From Thermoplasmata archaeon (lineage in GTDB: Archaea; Thermoplasmatota; Thermoplasmata; Lutacidiplasmatales; UBA184): a DNA stretch of 44,576 bases. The stretch's first letter is position 1; every line of letters begins with the position of its first letter. A model generated the notes under the pieces. That model saw only the letters and a program-made list of their open reading frames with translations, did no database searches and was not told the DNA's origin. The stretch lies in assembly GCA_021802125.1 (NCBI GenBank), contig JAKAAX010000016.1:1-44576 (forward strand), given 5' to 3'. Shown one piece after another: positions 16,322 through 24,218 of this stretch. The translations under genes and the position numbers were made by a program.

Positions 16322-16696
16322 TCACGGGCGCTCCCGCTGCACCAGATCGTCCCCATCCATTTCCCGAGCGTTGCTCGGCCAGCGCCCTCGGAGCACGTGG
16401 AACTTCCTCTCCGTCGCCCCGATGGTCCGATTGTGATGCCGGAGCTTCCACGTCCCGCCAACCTTCCGTCGGATGTTCGGGGCGAGGAGCTCCTCGCGGC
16501 GGGAGGAGAGCTTCTTCGCAATCGCACTGAGATTGGCGTGGACCTCCCGGATTCTTTGGGACCGACTCTTCTGCCGAACATCCCTCTCGACCTTCTCCAA
16601 GGGCCAGTCGAGACCGGGGTGGCCATGCTCCAGACCCTTTTCTGAAGGGCCCTCTCTTGGGCTCAGCGGAACCGGGTCGTCGTGGAAGCCGAACAC
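16322..16696 (-). pseudogene. Possible fragment of a transposase-like gene
   Basis: The frame encodes about 124 residues, of which the last 65 (RREELLAPNIRRKVGG...KFHVLRGRWPSN) look protein-like, with a spacing reminiscent of the end of a DDE transposase. There is no proper start, no complete catalytic triad and no named family, and codon usage differs from flanking housekeeping genes. It lies between the tRNA and the IS66 remnant, so a decayed mobile element is the simplest reading. A chance open frame cannot be excluded. Confidence 0.3.
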
Positions 16697-16784
16697 CCTA
16701 GGAATCCTCTCGAACTATGGCCTACTTCTCCTCAAAGTGCGGGAAACCCCGTGCGAGCCGCTCCCGTGACCCTCCGCGTTCCTG

Positions 16785-16990
16785 ATGGACCCCTCTGCGA
16801 CCTGGAACTGGAATGGTGCAGAGCGAGAGGTCAGAAAGTACGTCGTCTCGCGTATGATGGCCGAGGGGGAACGGAGAGGACAAGGGCGCGAGTGCTGGAC
16901 CGAGTGATGGCGTTGCGGAGGACCAGTTGGAGGAGCGGCGCAGGAGTCCCCGACCTCTTCTGCAGTCGAATCTTCCAGCGTCTACTGCGA
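16785..16990 (+). pseudogene. Remnant of an IS66-family transposase C-terminus (frameshifted)
   Basis: From ATG 16785 the frame reads MDPSATWNWNGAEREVRKYV, then VSRMMAEG, and stops at 16905-16907. A second frame takes over with TRARVLDRVMALRRTSW. The two pieces line up with RDPWVSWNSNGAEREVRAFV and GAWVLDRVMSVWRTC of the intact-length IS66 copy at the left end of the window, so this is the same family with a frameshift. The N-terminal two-thirds and the inverted repeats are not recognisable. Confidence 0.72.
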
Positions 16991-17122
16991 AGGAGCGCAC
17001 CGTCAGACACTTCCGGGGCCCGAACAGTTGCACGTGGTTTCATTCATGACCACGTGAACAAAGTAACGTGCGGAAAGGGTTTGGGGGGGTCTTTTCCCCC
17101 CCAATCGCAGTCGTCGGCCCGT

Positions 17123-17257
17123 TCAACTGATCCCGCCCATGTTCCTGGGGCCGGTGATGTCCGAGGTCTCGATGCGCTCGAGCTTGCGGAACTGGACCAC
17201 AAGCTTGCGGGTACGGTCGGCAGGTGCAATCGTGCTTTGGGTCTCGTTCGTCTCCAT
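17123..17257 (-). CDS. Small peptide gene, candidate RiPP precursor (44 residues)
   Basis: From ATG 17255-17257 the minus strand encodes 44 residues starting METNETQSTIAPADRTRKLV and ending ETSDITGPRNMGGIS. GAGGAAG sits five to ten bases before the ATG and a TATA-like CTTATCTAAC lies about 47 bases upstream, so the peptide has its own promoter and ribosome-binding site. It follows the MFS, M50 and ThiF-like genes on the same strand. A charged N-terminal half with a short amphipathic stretch and a Gly/Ser-rich end fits a leader-core precursor. No similarity to a known precursor family is claimed, and there is no Cys. Confidence 0.5.
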   Translation of the reverse strand: METNETQSTIAPADRTRKLVVQFRKLERIETSDITGPRNMGGIS

Positions 17258-17614
17258 GTTCTTCCTCGCGGTGTGAACCGCAGACCCAAGTGGGTGATGT
17301 TAGATAAGAACTTTGCGGCAATCTGTGTCTCCGTTCGTTTCCCCATGTGCGAAGGCTCCGCATGCGTATTACTGGGAATCTCGTAATCCATAGTTCGAGG
17401 GGCTTACTTTCCGCGGATGATGATCTCACGCAGGTTGCCCTCTCCCTGAGCTCGCCGAGATACGGTTCAGCAGGTTCGGCGGGCTTCATAACGCAGTGAG
17501 GACCGAATCGTTCCCTTTGCCCTGACGATTATCGTTCTGTCATACGAGAGCCCCGAAACTCCGGGAACCTCGGCCCGTCCGGCGACCCCTCATCCGGATC
17601 GTTCACATCGGTGG
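17258..17614. other. Interval between the peptide gene and the MFS exporter
   Basis: Apart from the peptide promoter, I see no intact gene. On the minus strand, 17404-17489 contains what could be a second short peptide whose frame is broken by two bases (see findings). A longer frame at 17044-17391 begins with a protein-like stretch (MDYEIPSNTHAEPSHMG) but covers the peptide gene in another phase and loses its character after about 45 residues. Confidence 0.4.
17299..17311 (-). promoter_or_regulatory. Candidate promoter of the small peptide gene
   Basis: The minus strand reads GTTCTTATCTAAC, a TATA-like box 42-54 bases before ATG 17257. It predicts a leader of about 20 bases that would contain the GAGGAAG ribosome-binding site. 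Confidence 0.4.
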
Positions 17615-18928
17615 CTATGTTGAACCACCCTTGGACGGCGCTCGGGCCCACGCCCGGACCGCAGGGCTTAGGAGCATGGCGGACGCGCTTGCGGCTCCCC
17701 CTATGCCCGCGATGAGAAAGGATTCAGAGACGCCCACGGCCAGGATGGCGAGCCCGCCCACGATCTGACCGGCCGGGATCATCGCGTAACTTCCGGCTTC
17801 GTCAAGCGCGAAGTATCTTCCCATGAACTCGTCGGGGACTGTCCGTTGGGCGGCTGAGAGCCAAGCAGTCCCTCCCACTGCGACGAGGGTGCTCCAAGCG
17901 AACATGAACCCGACCGCTCCTGGAAGCCAGGTCGTCAGGGCCAGTCCGATGATAGGCAGCCCTGAGGCCCCCCAGCTCGCCCCTGCCCACACTCCAGGGG
18001 CACGATCGGCCCGGAGACGGCCGGGAAGGAGGGCGCCAACTCCAAACCCCGCTGTCGCCGCGGCAAGAAGGAGCCCGAACGCGGTCGAACCCAGGTGAAG
18101 GCGTTCGACCACGTAGACGACAATGTAGGCGTTGACCATCGAACCGAAGAAGTTCGCCACCATCGCGAGGAGCGTGATCGTCAGAAGCGCCTCCTGTGTT
18201 CGGAGGAAGCGCATCCCCTCTCGAACTTCATGGGTCAGCGAGGGCTTCTCCGAGGGCTTGGTCTTCTCGGTCTTCGACTGCAGGAACATGAGCGCGATGA
18301 GAACGCCGGCGAGCGTCTCCGTCGCGGCGTTGACCCCCAGTCCGACGGCAGCTCCCACCAGAGTGCCTCCCAAGACCGCCAGGGCGACCAGAAGCACGCC
18401 TCCGAGAGGGCTTCCCAGGAACCCGGCCGCTGTCGATCCCGCTTGTAGGAGGCCGTTCCCGTCCGTCATGTCAGATGGGGACAAGATGCGGGGCAGGAGG
18501 GCGTTCGAAGCGGGACGGGACAGGGTCGCCAGTGCCGCGACTGCGAAGACACAAGCGAGCACGACCGCGAGATCCACCCCAAGAAGAAGGACCGAAATGG
18601 CGAGCACACCGTAGCAGATCGCCCGTCCAGCATTGCAACCGACGATGAGGCGGCGCCGGTCCCATCGGTCAACGAGAGCCCCAGCATACACCCCGAAGAT
18701 CAACGTGGGGAGGAAGCTCGCGATGCCAAGGGCCGTGATTGCCAGAGGGTTGTGGGTGGCTGCGAAGACGATCCAGTTCACGATCAGGCCCCCCACGGAG
18801 CCACCCAGCGCGGCAGCGACAGAACCGGTCCACAAGAGTCGATAATTCCGGTGATGAAGCACTCGGAATGGTGAGGGCGTGGGCGGCTTGGTGAGGGGGC
18901 TCACCGGCCCTGGACCTCCTCTTCCCAT
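17615..18928 (-). CDS. MFS exporter (MFS_3/EntS-like), probable peptide or drug efflux
   Basis: A 437-residue protein with about twelve hydrophobic helices. The motif A-like loop GALVDRWDRRRLIVG follows helix 2, and FRVLHHRNYRLLWTGSVAAALG at the N-terminus is characteristic of the EntS/MFS_3 group of drug and siderophore exporters. It begins at ATG 18928; GTG 18901 (VSPLTKPP) is a minor alternative. It lies 198 bp downstream of the M50-type protease gene on the same strand. In pantocin-type peptide loci an MFS protein exports the product and gives self-immunity, so the same role is proposed here by context. Confidence 0.82.
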   Translation of the reverse strand: MGRGGPGPVSPLTKPPTPSPFRVLHHRNYRLLWTGSVAAALGGSVGGLIVNWIVFAATHNPLAITALGIASFLPTLIFGVYAGALVDRWDRRRLIVGCNAGRAICYGVLAISVLLLGVDLAVVLACVFAVAALATLSRPASNALLPRILSPSDMTDGNGLLQAGSTAAGFLGSPLGGVLLVALAVLGGTLVGAAVGLGVNAATETLAGVLIALMFLQSKTEKTKPSEKPSLTHEVREGMRFLRTQEALLTITLLAMVANFFGSMVNAYIVVYVVERLHLGSTAFGLLLAAATAGFGVGALLPGRLRADRAPGVWAGASWGASGLPIIGLALTTWLPGAVGFMFAWSTLVAVGGTAWLSAAQRTVPDEFMGRYFALDEAGSYAMIPAGQIVGGLAILAVGVSESFLIAGIGGAASASAMLLSPAVRAWARAPSKGGST

Positions 18929-19126
18929 TTGAATTCAGCGGCGAACTCGTCTCGAACTGCGTTGGCACATGGAGACCCAGGAGTGGAAGGGGAGGGTGAA
19001 TGACCAAGCGCCCGTGGTGGGGGCGCACCCTCTACCCGTGCCTCCCCAACGTGGGCGGCCAATCCACTTCAATTCAAGACCCCCGGGCAGGTCGTTCCCC
19101 CGGGGCCCGTTAGGGCCGGGGGACTT

Positions 19127-20425
19127 CTACGGTGTCGCTGGAGCGGTCTCGGCCGGGTCGGTGGCCGAGGGCGGAGCGGTGGAACGCTCTTCTCGAAGAG
19201 TTTCCCGCCGGTCGCGCAGCTTCACGTGCAACCAGACCACGTGATCGTAGGTCATGAGGAGAAGCACGCCGAGCCCGTCCGCGACGAGGACCCATGAGTG
19301 CGTGACCAGACCGGCACCAACCTCGACGGCCGCTCGATAGAGCAAGAGGACAAGGACAGGGCCCCAGATCACAAGCCCCGCCCCCGTCGCGGCGATCGAG
19401 ACACCTGCGGCTCCCCACGCGTACGCCAAGACGACCTTCCTCTCGCGCAAGGGGAGGGCAGCCGCGGGGTCCGCCCCGGCGGGAGCGGTCCGTCGAAGGT
19501 GGGCTCTGAACAGGAACCGTCCGCCGACCCAACGCAAGTGCTCCACCGCGTCGGTGAAGAGATTGGGGCTTCGGACGACCTCGGCCAGGACCCGATACAG
19601 GTCCGTCCGCATGTAGACCTGCATCTGGAAAGTAAACGAGAGGAGAACCATGAGGAGGAAACCCTCCAAGAGGCGCTGCACCCAATCGGGAAGTGCGATG
19701 CTCACCAAAAGCATCAGAACGCTTGCGACGACAAGGGCGTCCCACGCCATCCCCGCCAGGTAGACACGGACCCGCTTTCTTCGAGGGACGGACCATAGCC
19801 CGGGGGTCTCCGTCTGGAGGATCAAGTTCGTGAGCCTGGCGCCGAAACGGATCCGGCTCGGCACGCCCAGGGAGCGTGCTGCGGCCCGGTGGGCGACCTC
19901 GTGGACGGACGCCTCGATAGAGGCGAGTCCAACCACGACGCCCAACGAGAGGCTCAGGTACGGAGACCAGAAGATCGAGGAGTAAGTCGGCCAGATAGAG
20001 GGGTGAAGGAGAGTCTCGAACGTGGCCAGTCCCACCCAGAGAAGGAGCAGGAGGACGGCCGGCGCCGAGAAGAGGACCCGGGAGATCCCAGGTCTCGGGG
20101 GCTCGGTCTCTCCCGGATCCGTGGGATCCAGAGATACGCCGTCCACCTCCTGGACGAATCCGTTCTCGACCAGCCCTCGGGCGAACTCGATACCATCGAT
20201 CTCCAACCCGGTGCGTTCCCTTGCCTTGTTCTCGGCTTCGCCGACCGTAGCCCCCTCTTGAAGCGCCACGAGTAACGGCCGGACCTCTTCCGGGAGGCTT
20301 ACGAAGTTGCCGCGTCTAACGCGGCCGACGATCAGGTCGTCATCTTCCTCGTGAACGGAGAGCCGATGCAAAACCAATCGAGAAGTCAATCCGATTTCGG
20401 GCAATGGACGAGCGCTCAACCTCAT
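19127..20425 (-). CDS. M50-type membrane zinc metalloprotease with PqqD-like N-terminal domain
   Basis: A 432-residue protein. Residues about 15-95 form a small PqqD/RRE-like domain (LIVGRVRRGNFVSLPEEVRPLLVALQEG then GLVENGFVQEVDG). Several hydrophobic helices follow, the third carrying the HExxH site HEVAH (175-179), with a downstream helix LAGMAWDALV whose Asp229 is a candidate third zinc ligand. This is the arrangement of M50/site-2-type and YydH-like peptidases found in peptide-modification loci. The start ATG 20423-20425 lies 19 bp after the ThiF-like gene, so they are co-transcribed. It is expected to process a leader peptide at the membrane; that is inference. Confidence 0.78.
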   Translation of the reverse strand: MRLSARPLPEIGLTSRLVLHRLSVHEEDDDLIVGRVRRGNFVSLPEEVRPLLVALQEGATVGEAENKARERTGLEIDGIEFARGLVENGFVQEVDGVSLDPTDPGETEPPRPGISRVLFSAPAVLLLLLWVGLATFETLLHPSIWPTYSSIFWSPYLSLSLGVVVGLASIEASVHEVAHRAAARSLGVPSRIRFGARLTNLILQTETPGLWSVPRRKRVRVYLAGMAWDALVVASVLMLLVSIALPDWVQRLLEGFLLMVLLSFTFQMQVYMRTDLYRVLAEVVRSPNLFTDAVEHLRWVGGRFLFRAHLRRTAPAGADPAAALPLRERKVVLAYAWGAAGVSIAATGAGLVIWGPVLVLLLYRAAVEVGAGLVTHSWVLVADGLGVLLLMTYDHVVWLHVKLRDRRETLREERSTAPPSATDPAETAPATP

Positions 20426-20444
20426 TCCTAAGGACGACGTCTCA

Positions 20445-21581
20445 CTACGGAGGGGGACCCCGGGTGGGGCGTCGCTCGCGGCAATGGAGAGGGCAGTCTT
20501 CTTGGAAGTGGAGCTCCACCGCGAACAGATGGTCAAAGACCAAGAGATTCTGGTTGAACGCCCGGCCCCGGGAGAAAGGGGTGAGCCCCGTCAAGAGGTA
20601 GATGGCTTCCAGAGCGGCGAACTGTCCGCTCAAGTTCGCAGTAGGTGCGATGACCGCGTTCAACTCGGTCCCTTGGATCAACAGCGGACGGTTCGTGCCC
20701 CACGCCGTGTCCCTGGCAGCGGTGACCTCCAACGATAGGCAGGCGAAGCAAGGCGTTTCCCCGGGGATGAAGGTCGCGAGCACCGCCATTGGTCCGGCAT
20801 AGCCCGACTGAATCCAAGGGGTACCTGTACGGAGTCCGGCCTCAGAGGCCCAGACTTGGATCACCCCGACCGGTTGGTCAGCAGAGAGAACCAGGAGGTC
20901 GCACGTCCTCATGAGGCGCTCCAGGTCGTCCGGACCTTGGACGAGAAGATCCTCCCCGGAAACGTTGGTAAAGTGGTTGATCTTGCGAAGTCGCTCGACC
21001 GCTCGCTCGACCTTCGGCGCTCCGATGTCCTCCTCGGTGTACAAGAGCTGACGGGTGAGATTCGATGCCTCCACCCGATCTGTGTCGGCGACGTGGACAT
21101 GGCCCACCCCCGCCGCCACGAGGCTCATCGCGATCGCGGAGCCCGCGCCTCCCAGACCCACCACGACAACCCTCGACCGCTTCAGACGTCGCTGGAGCTC
21201 GAAGGGGGAGGCTCGCGGCCGGACGTCGACCCATTGGAAGAAGGAGAGGTTCCGACTGTATCGGTCGACCTCCTCGGAAGAGATCTCCGGCGGGAGGGGG
21301 GCTCCAGCATCCTCCATGAACCCTCGCTCGATGAAAGCGCCCAGCGCCTCCGTGATGCTGGGTGGGTCGAGGTCCGGGAACGTTGACAACATCGCTTGCA
21401 CGATCTCTTCGACCGACCGAGACCCATCGGCGAGGTCAAGGAGCCTCCAGAGGTGTTGCTCTGGATCGTCCTGGACCTCTGTCGAGATGGGATACTGGAT
21501 GGTGCCGAGCCGGATCTTGTTCCCTTGAATCCTCTCCGGGTTGTGGGTCCTCTTGACCCGCGGTCGCTGCATGGGATTCAT
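20445..21581 (-). CDS. PqqD-like/ThiF (E1-like) adenylating enzyme, RiPP maturation type
   Basis: A 378-residue protein. Residues about 25-95 resemble a PqqD/RiPP-recognition element (HLWRLLDLADGSRSVEEIV...LGAFIERGFMED). The E1-like core begins with the nucleotide site VVVVGLGGAGSAI (GxGGxG at 142-147), then ADTDRVEASNLTRQ (Asp166, Asn174, Arg177), as in ThiF/MoeB/MccB. C278/C281 (CFAC) and C363/C367 could hold structural zinc. Such enzymes adenylate peptide or protein C-termini or side chains. RRE-ThiF proteins such as PaaA (pantocin) and MccB act on short precursors. ATG 21581 is preferred because a TATA-like box lies upstream at 21650-21658; ATG 21689 with GGTGA upstream is possible. Confidence 0.82.
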   Translation of the reverse strand: MNPMQRPRVKRTHNPERIQGNKIRLGTIQYPISTEVQDDPEQHLWRLLDLADGSRSVEEIVQAMLSTFPDLDPPSITEALGAFIERGFMEDAGAPLPPEISSEEVDRYSRNLSFFQWVDVRPRASPFELQRRLKRSRVVVVGLGGAGSAIAMSLVAAGVGHVHVADTDRVEASNLTRQLLYTEEDIGAPKVERAVERLRKINHFTNVSGEDLLVQGPDDLERLMRTCDLLVLSADQPVGVIQVWASEAGLRTGTPWIQSGYAGPMAVLATFIPGETPCFACLSLEVTAARDTAWGTNRPLLIQGTELNAVIAPTANLSGQFAALEAIYLLTGLTPFSRGRAFNQNLLVFDHLFAVELHFQEDCPLHCRERRPTRGPPP

Positions 21582-21970
21582 GGTGAGGGTGACCCCGTCG
21601 TGATGGACGGTCCGCTCGACCTCGCTGCCGCACCAAGAGGAAACCGCTCCATAAACGTTCGCCGAGCGGCGGCGTTGCTGCGCCCTCATCTCCTTCTCAC
21701 CCGAGGCCGACAGGCCCGAGCGCAATGCAGGGGCTCGGCTGCCCCGCCACGTTGGGCTCACCGCAAGCGCGGAGGTACGAGGGCGGGGGGAGGCGGGGAG
21801 GGCGCCCCCGCGTAGTCCCGTCGTAGTGGGGGGGCCTCGCTCCTCACGCATGGTGTACGTGCCCGAGGGGTGAGAGTGGGTTTCCAAGCGGGCTGCTCCG
21901 AGGAAGCGCCGCTTGGGAACACCTAGCCAGTTCGCCGGCCGTCCCTCCATCCAATCCCGTAGGCCACTCG
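21582..21970. other. Region between the glycosyltransferase tail and the ThiF-like gene
   Basis: The frame of the ThiF-like gene is open through this stretch, but the translation is Arg/Pro/Gly-rich and unlike a protein. It holds the candidate promoter and a 24-codon open frame (21578-21652, minus) that ends in an ATGA overlap with the ThiF-like start. I see no other gene. Confidence 0.4.
21650..21658 (-). promoter_or_regulatory. Candidate TATA box for the ThiF-M50 operon
   Basis: The minus strand reads CGTTTATGG. It predicts transcription from about 21628 and a leader of some 45 bases before ATG 21581. Confidence 0.35.
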
Positions 21971-22114
21971 CTACCTTCCCCGAAGCACGAGGAAAAGCAG
22001 CCTCTGCCTTAGAGGCAAGCGGGTCCGGGCGTACATCTCCCACGCTTCGACGCGGTCCTCACAGAGCGCTCGCAGCGTGAGGGGCTGCGGAACCAGCTCG
22101 TTACGCCACGACAT
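21971..22114 (-). CDS. Short frame continuing the glycosyltransferase, or separate small gene
   Basis: From ATG 22112-22114, 47 residues rich in Leu and Arg end LPLRQRLLFLVLRGR. The start overlaps the last 14 bases of the glycosyltransferase frame. Basic amphipathic C-terminal helices of this kind are common in GT2 enzymes, so I read it as the displaced C-terminus; an independent overlapping gene is the alternative. Confidence 0.4.
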   Translation of the reverse strand: MSWRNELVPQPLTLRALCEDRVEAWEMYARTRLPLRQRLLFLVLRGR

Positions 22115-22763
22115 ACACGCACCCCTTGCCGCAGCGATAGAACGTCCTCGCGAAGTCGAGTGGGTTCTCACAGTAGTCGTGGTGGACAACTACCGAGGGC
22201 TCGTGGACCAGTAGGTATCCCTTCGCGCGGACCCGGAACGCAAGGTCCGGGTCCTCACCACCGGGCTTGCGGATCGCCTCATCGAAGCCCCCCGCCGCCT
22301 CGAAGGCTTCCCGGCGGTATGCGCAGTTCGCGGTCACGAGGTACGAACAAGAGGCGGGCGGCTCAAGGATGCGGTGGAAGGTGGAGTACCGCGACACGAG
22401 CCCACGACCCAGAGGCAGCACCTGGCCACCAACACCACCTACTGTCCTGGGTTCGCGAGAGAGTTTTTCCACGAGGGAGAGCGGCCACCACTGGGCCGCA
22501 ACGCGGTCGTCGTCCGTGAACATGATGGTGTCTCCTCCTGCGACCCGTGCGCCCAGGTTTCTGGCGGCGGCGGGCCCGCTGTTCTTCTTTCGGACGGAGT
22601 GGAGGACGGGATGCCCGACCCGGACAGGGACTGTTGACGTCCCATCCGTGGACCTGTCGTCCACCACTATGACCTCGACGTCACGCGGGAGTGCCCGGAG
22701 ACACCGCTCCAGCGACCGGGCCCGGTTGTAGGTCGGGATGATTACTGAGACGGTCGCACTCAT
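22101..22763 (-). CDS. GT2-family glycosyltransferase, C-terminus probably frameshifted
   Basis: The product starts MSATVSVIIPTYNRARSLER at ATG 22761-22763 and shows the GT-A fold: VEVIVVDDRSTDGT near residue 40, the DDD site in IMFTDDDRVAAQWW (Asp-x-Asp for nucleotide-sugar and metal), and the acceptor motif GGEDPDLAFRVRAKG. It stops at residue 220 after FARTFYRCGKGCVYVVA. A second frame beginning at 22114 continues with MSWRNELVPQPLTLRALCED and looks like the natural end, so a one-base shift near 22112 is likely. It may add sugars to a surface or secreted product; a link to the adjacent peptide locus is possible but unproven. Confidence 0.8.
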   Translation of the reverse strand: MSATVSVIIPTYNRARSLERCLRALPRDVEVIVVDDRSTDGTSTVPVRVGHPVLHSVRKKNSGPAAARNLGARVAGGDTIMFTDDDRVAAQWWPLSLVEKLSREPRTVGGVGGQVLPLGRGLVSRYSTFHRILEPPASCSYLVTANCAYRREAFEAAGGFDEAIRKPGGEDPDLAFRVRAKGYLLVHEPSVVVHHDYCENPLDFARTFYRCGKGCVYVVA

Positions 22764-22846
22764 GGGTCTTCCAGATCGAGGAGTGTGCAGTCGTCGCCCT
22801 GGTCCAGCCTTAGGCACTCGTCCGCACCATCGTCGGGATAGATGCT

Positions 22847-23140
22847 CTACGGGGGTCGATACGGCGTGGGGCCCCGCAGGTCGGGGGCCCCCGGGGGAAT
22901 CTCTCCCAGGGGCTGGGAGTTCCGTTCGGTCCAGCAACGGGGGCACCAGATCCGGCGCCCATCAAAGTGGACGTTGGGCATCCAGCGGATAGGGTCCCCG
23001 CAGCCGTCGCAGTGGTAGTCCTCGCTTGGGCGCGCGTGGGTCCACTTGGTGCGGACCCGGTGCGCCCAGCTCGGACTTGCCGGGGCCTGACCCCGTCCCG
23101 GCTGTGGGGCGTTCGGCGGTTCTGCGCATTCGCAACCCAT
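22847..23140 (-). CDS. Small zinc-finger protein
   Basis: About 97 residues from ATG 23138-23140 (MGCECAEPPNAPQPG). The central motif HCDGCGDPIRWMPNVHFDG with RRIWCPRCW forms a four-Cys zinc knuckle with an intervening aromatic hairpin, and the ends are Pro-rich and probably flexible. ATG 23155, directly preceded by AAGGAG, would add five residues. The gene is on the same strand as the glycosyltransferase with about 80 bp between them. The function is unknown; such ribbons recur throughout this window. Confidence 0.55.
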   Translation of the reverse strand: MGCECAEPPNAPQPGRGQAPASPSWAHRVRTKWTHARPSEDYHCDGCGDPIRWMPNVHFDGRRIWCPRCWTERNSQPLGEIPPGAPDLRGPTPYRPP

Positions 23141-23260
23141 CGATGCTTGTCGCATCTCCTTTTTTCCAGGAAGGAACGAGGGTGGCCGGCGGTAGCACGG
23201 GCTCACGCAGGTCAACCGACCCAAACATGGGTGCGACAAGGTCCGAAGACGGACGGACAA

Positions 23261-23915
23261 TCAACAAACGACAGAAGTGAAACGAGAGAGGAGATTCAGG
23301 TTCGATGTATCAGGATACTTAATTCAGGTTCGACGTTCAGATCAGCAGCACTTTGTTCAGCACAGAGAGTTTGAGTTCATGTGGTCGAAGCGAGCGTTCC
23401 CGAACGGCCTCCTTCCGTCCCCGCTACTGCCGCTAATCCATGCGTTCCCGGACATAGTTGAACCCGCGCTCGGTCGGGTTGGTCTATCGTCGCACGTCGA
23501 AAGGAATTCTCCCTCCCGACCCTCCCAGTGAGATCGGGAGATGCCCCCGCGCGAGCGCTTCGCGAACGGCCTCTCCACCGTCCTCTGGAACGCATCCCAG
23601 GGCTTTGGGGTCGTCCCCATGCGTTTCACGCTCGCGGAGACCGTGAGCGGCAAGTCTTTCTTTCCGTCTCGTCACGGCGGCGTTGGACCGGGTCCTTGCG
23701 AGGGCTCCATGCCCCAGTCTTGCGGCCGTGCCTCGTGACCCCGCCGGCATGGGTTCGGGGTCGCGGCCGTGTGGACGCACATGACCCGCTACGCAAATAC
23801 GAAGTCCCCGGGGGATCCCAGTGGGTTCGCCCGGTTCGAGAGGTGGGTGAGGCGGCATCCTCTCCGTTGGGCCCAAAGAGTAGACAAGGAGTGGGCTCTT
23901 CCTCCTAGGTGAGCG
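23261..23915. other. Accessory stretch with decayed coding sequence
   Basis: The minus strand at 23484-23876 carries a frame whose last half looks protein-like (RKERLAAHGLRERETHGDD, EAVREALARG). It ends at a stop followed in the same phase by TNPTERGFNYVRERMD, so it may be a broken gene, possibly mobile. Two copies of ATTCAGGTTCGA lie at 23294-23305 and 23321-23332. No intact gene is visible. Confidence 0.35.
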
Positions 23916-24218
23916 ATGAGGCCGGTGTCCCTACGAGCGGCACATCCGGTTCCCCTCGCCGTCGCCCTCGTGGTCCTGGTGTTTGGCGTCCTCGTTGCTC
24001 TCTTCGGCTGGTGGACTTACATCTCGGCGGTGTGCACTCTCGACTGCCCCTCGTCCGACCCGAGCTGCTGCATGCAGATGATCGCGAACGAGCATGCTTC
24101 GGCCTTGGGCATCATGGTCGACGGGTCGATCATCGCACTTCTTGGATGTGGGCTTCTGATTGCTCTCGTTGTCGTGGGACGGATGCGAGTTCCTCGGCCT
24201 CCGAGCATAGTTGCTTGA
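23916..24218 (+). CDS. Small two-helix membrane protein with Cys-rich external loop
   Basis: A 100-residue protein with two strong hydrophobic helices (about residues 13-37 and 70-88). The loop between them contains CTLDCPSSDPSCC, four cysteines that could form disulfides outside the cell. AGGTGA lies four bases before ATG 23916, a good ribosome-binding site. No family is recognised. The neighbours are decayed or lineage-specific, so it may be an accessory gene. Confidence 0.6.
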   Translation: MRPVSLRAAHPVPLAVALVVLVFGVLVALFGWWTYISAVCTLDCPSSDPSCCMQMIANEHASALGIMVDGSIIALLGCGLLIALVVVGRMRVPRPPSIVA

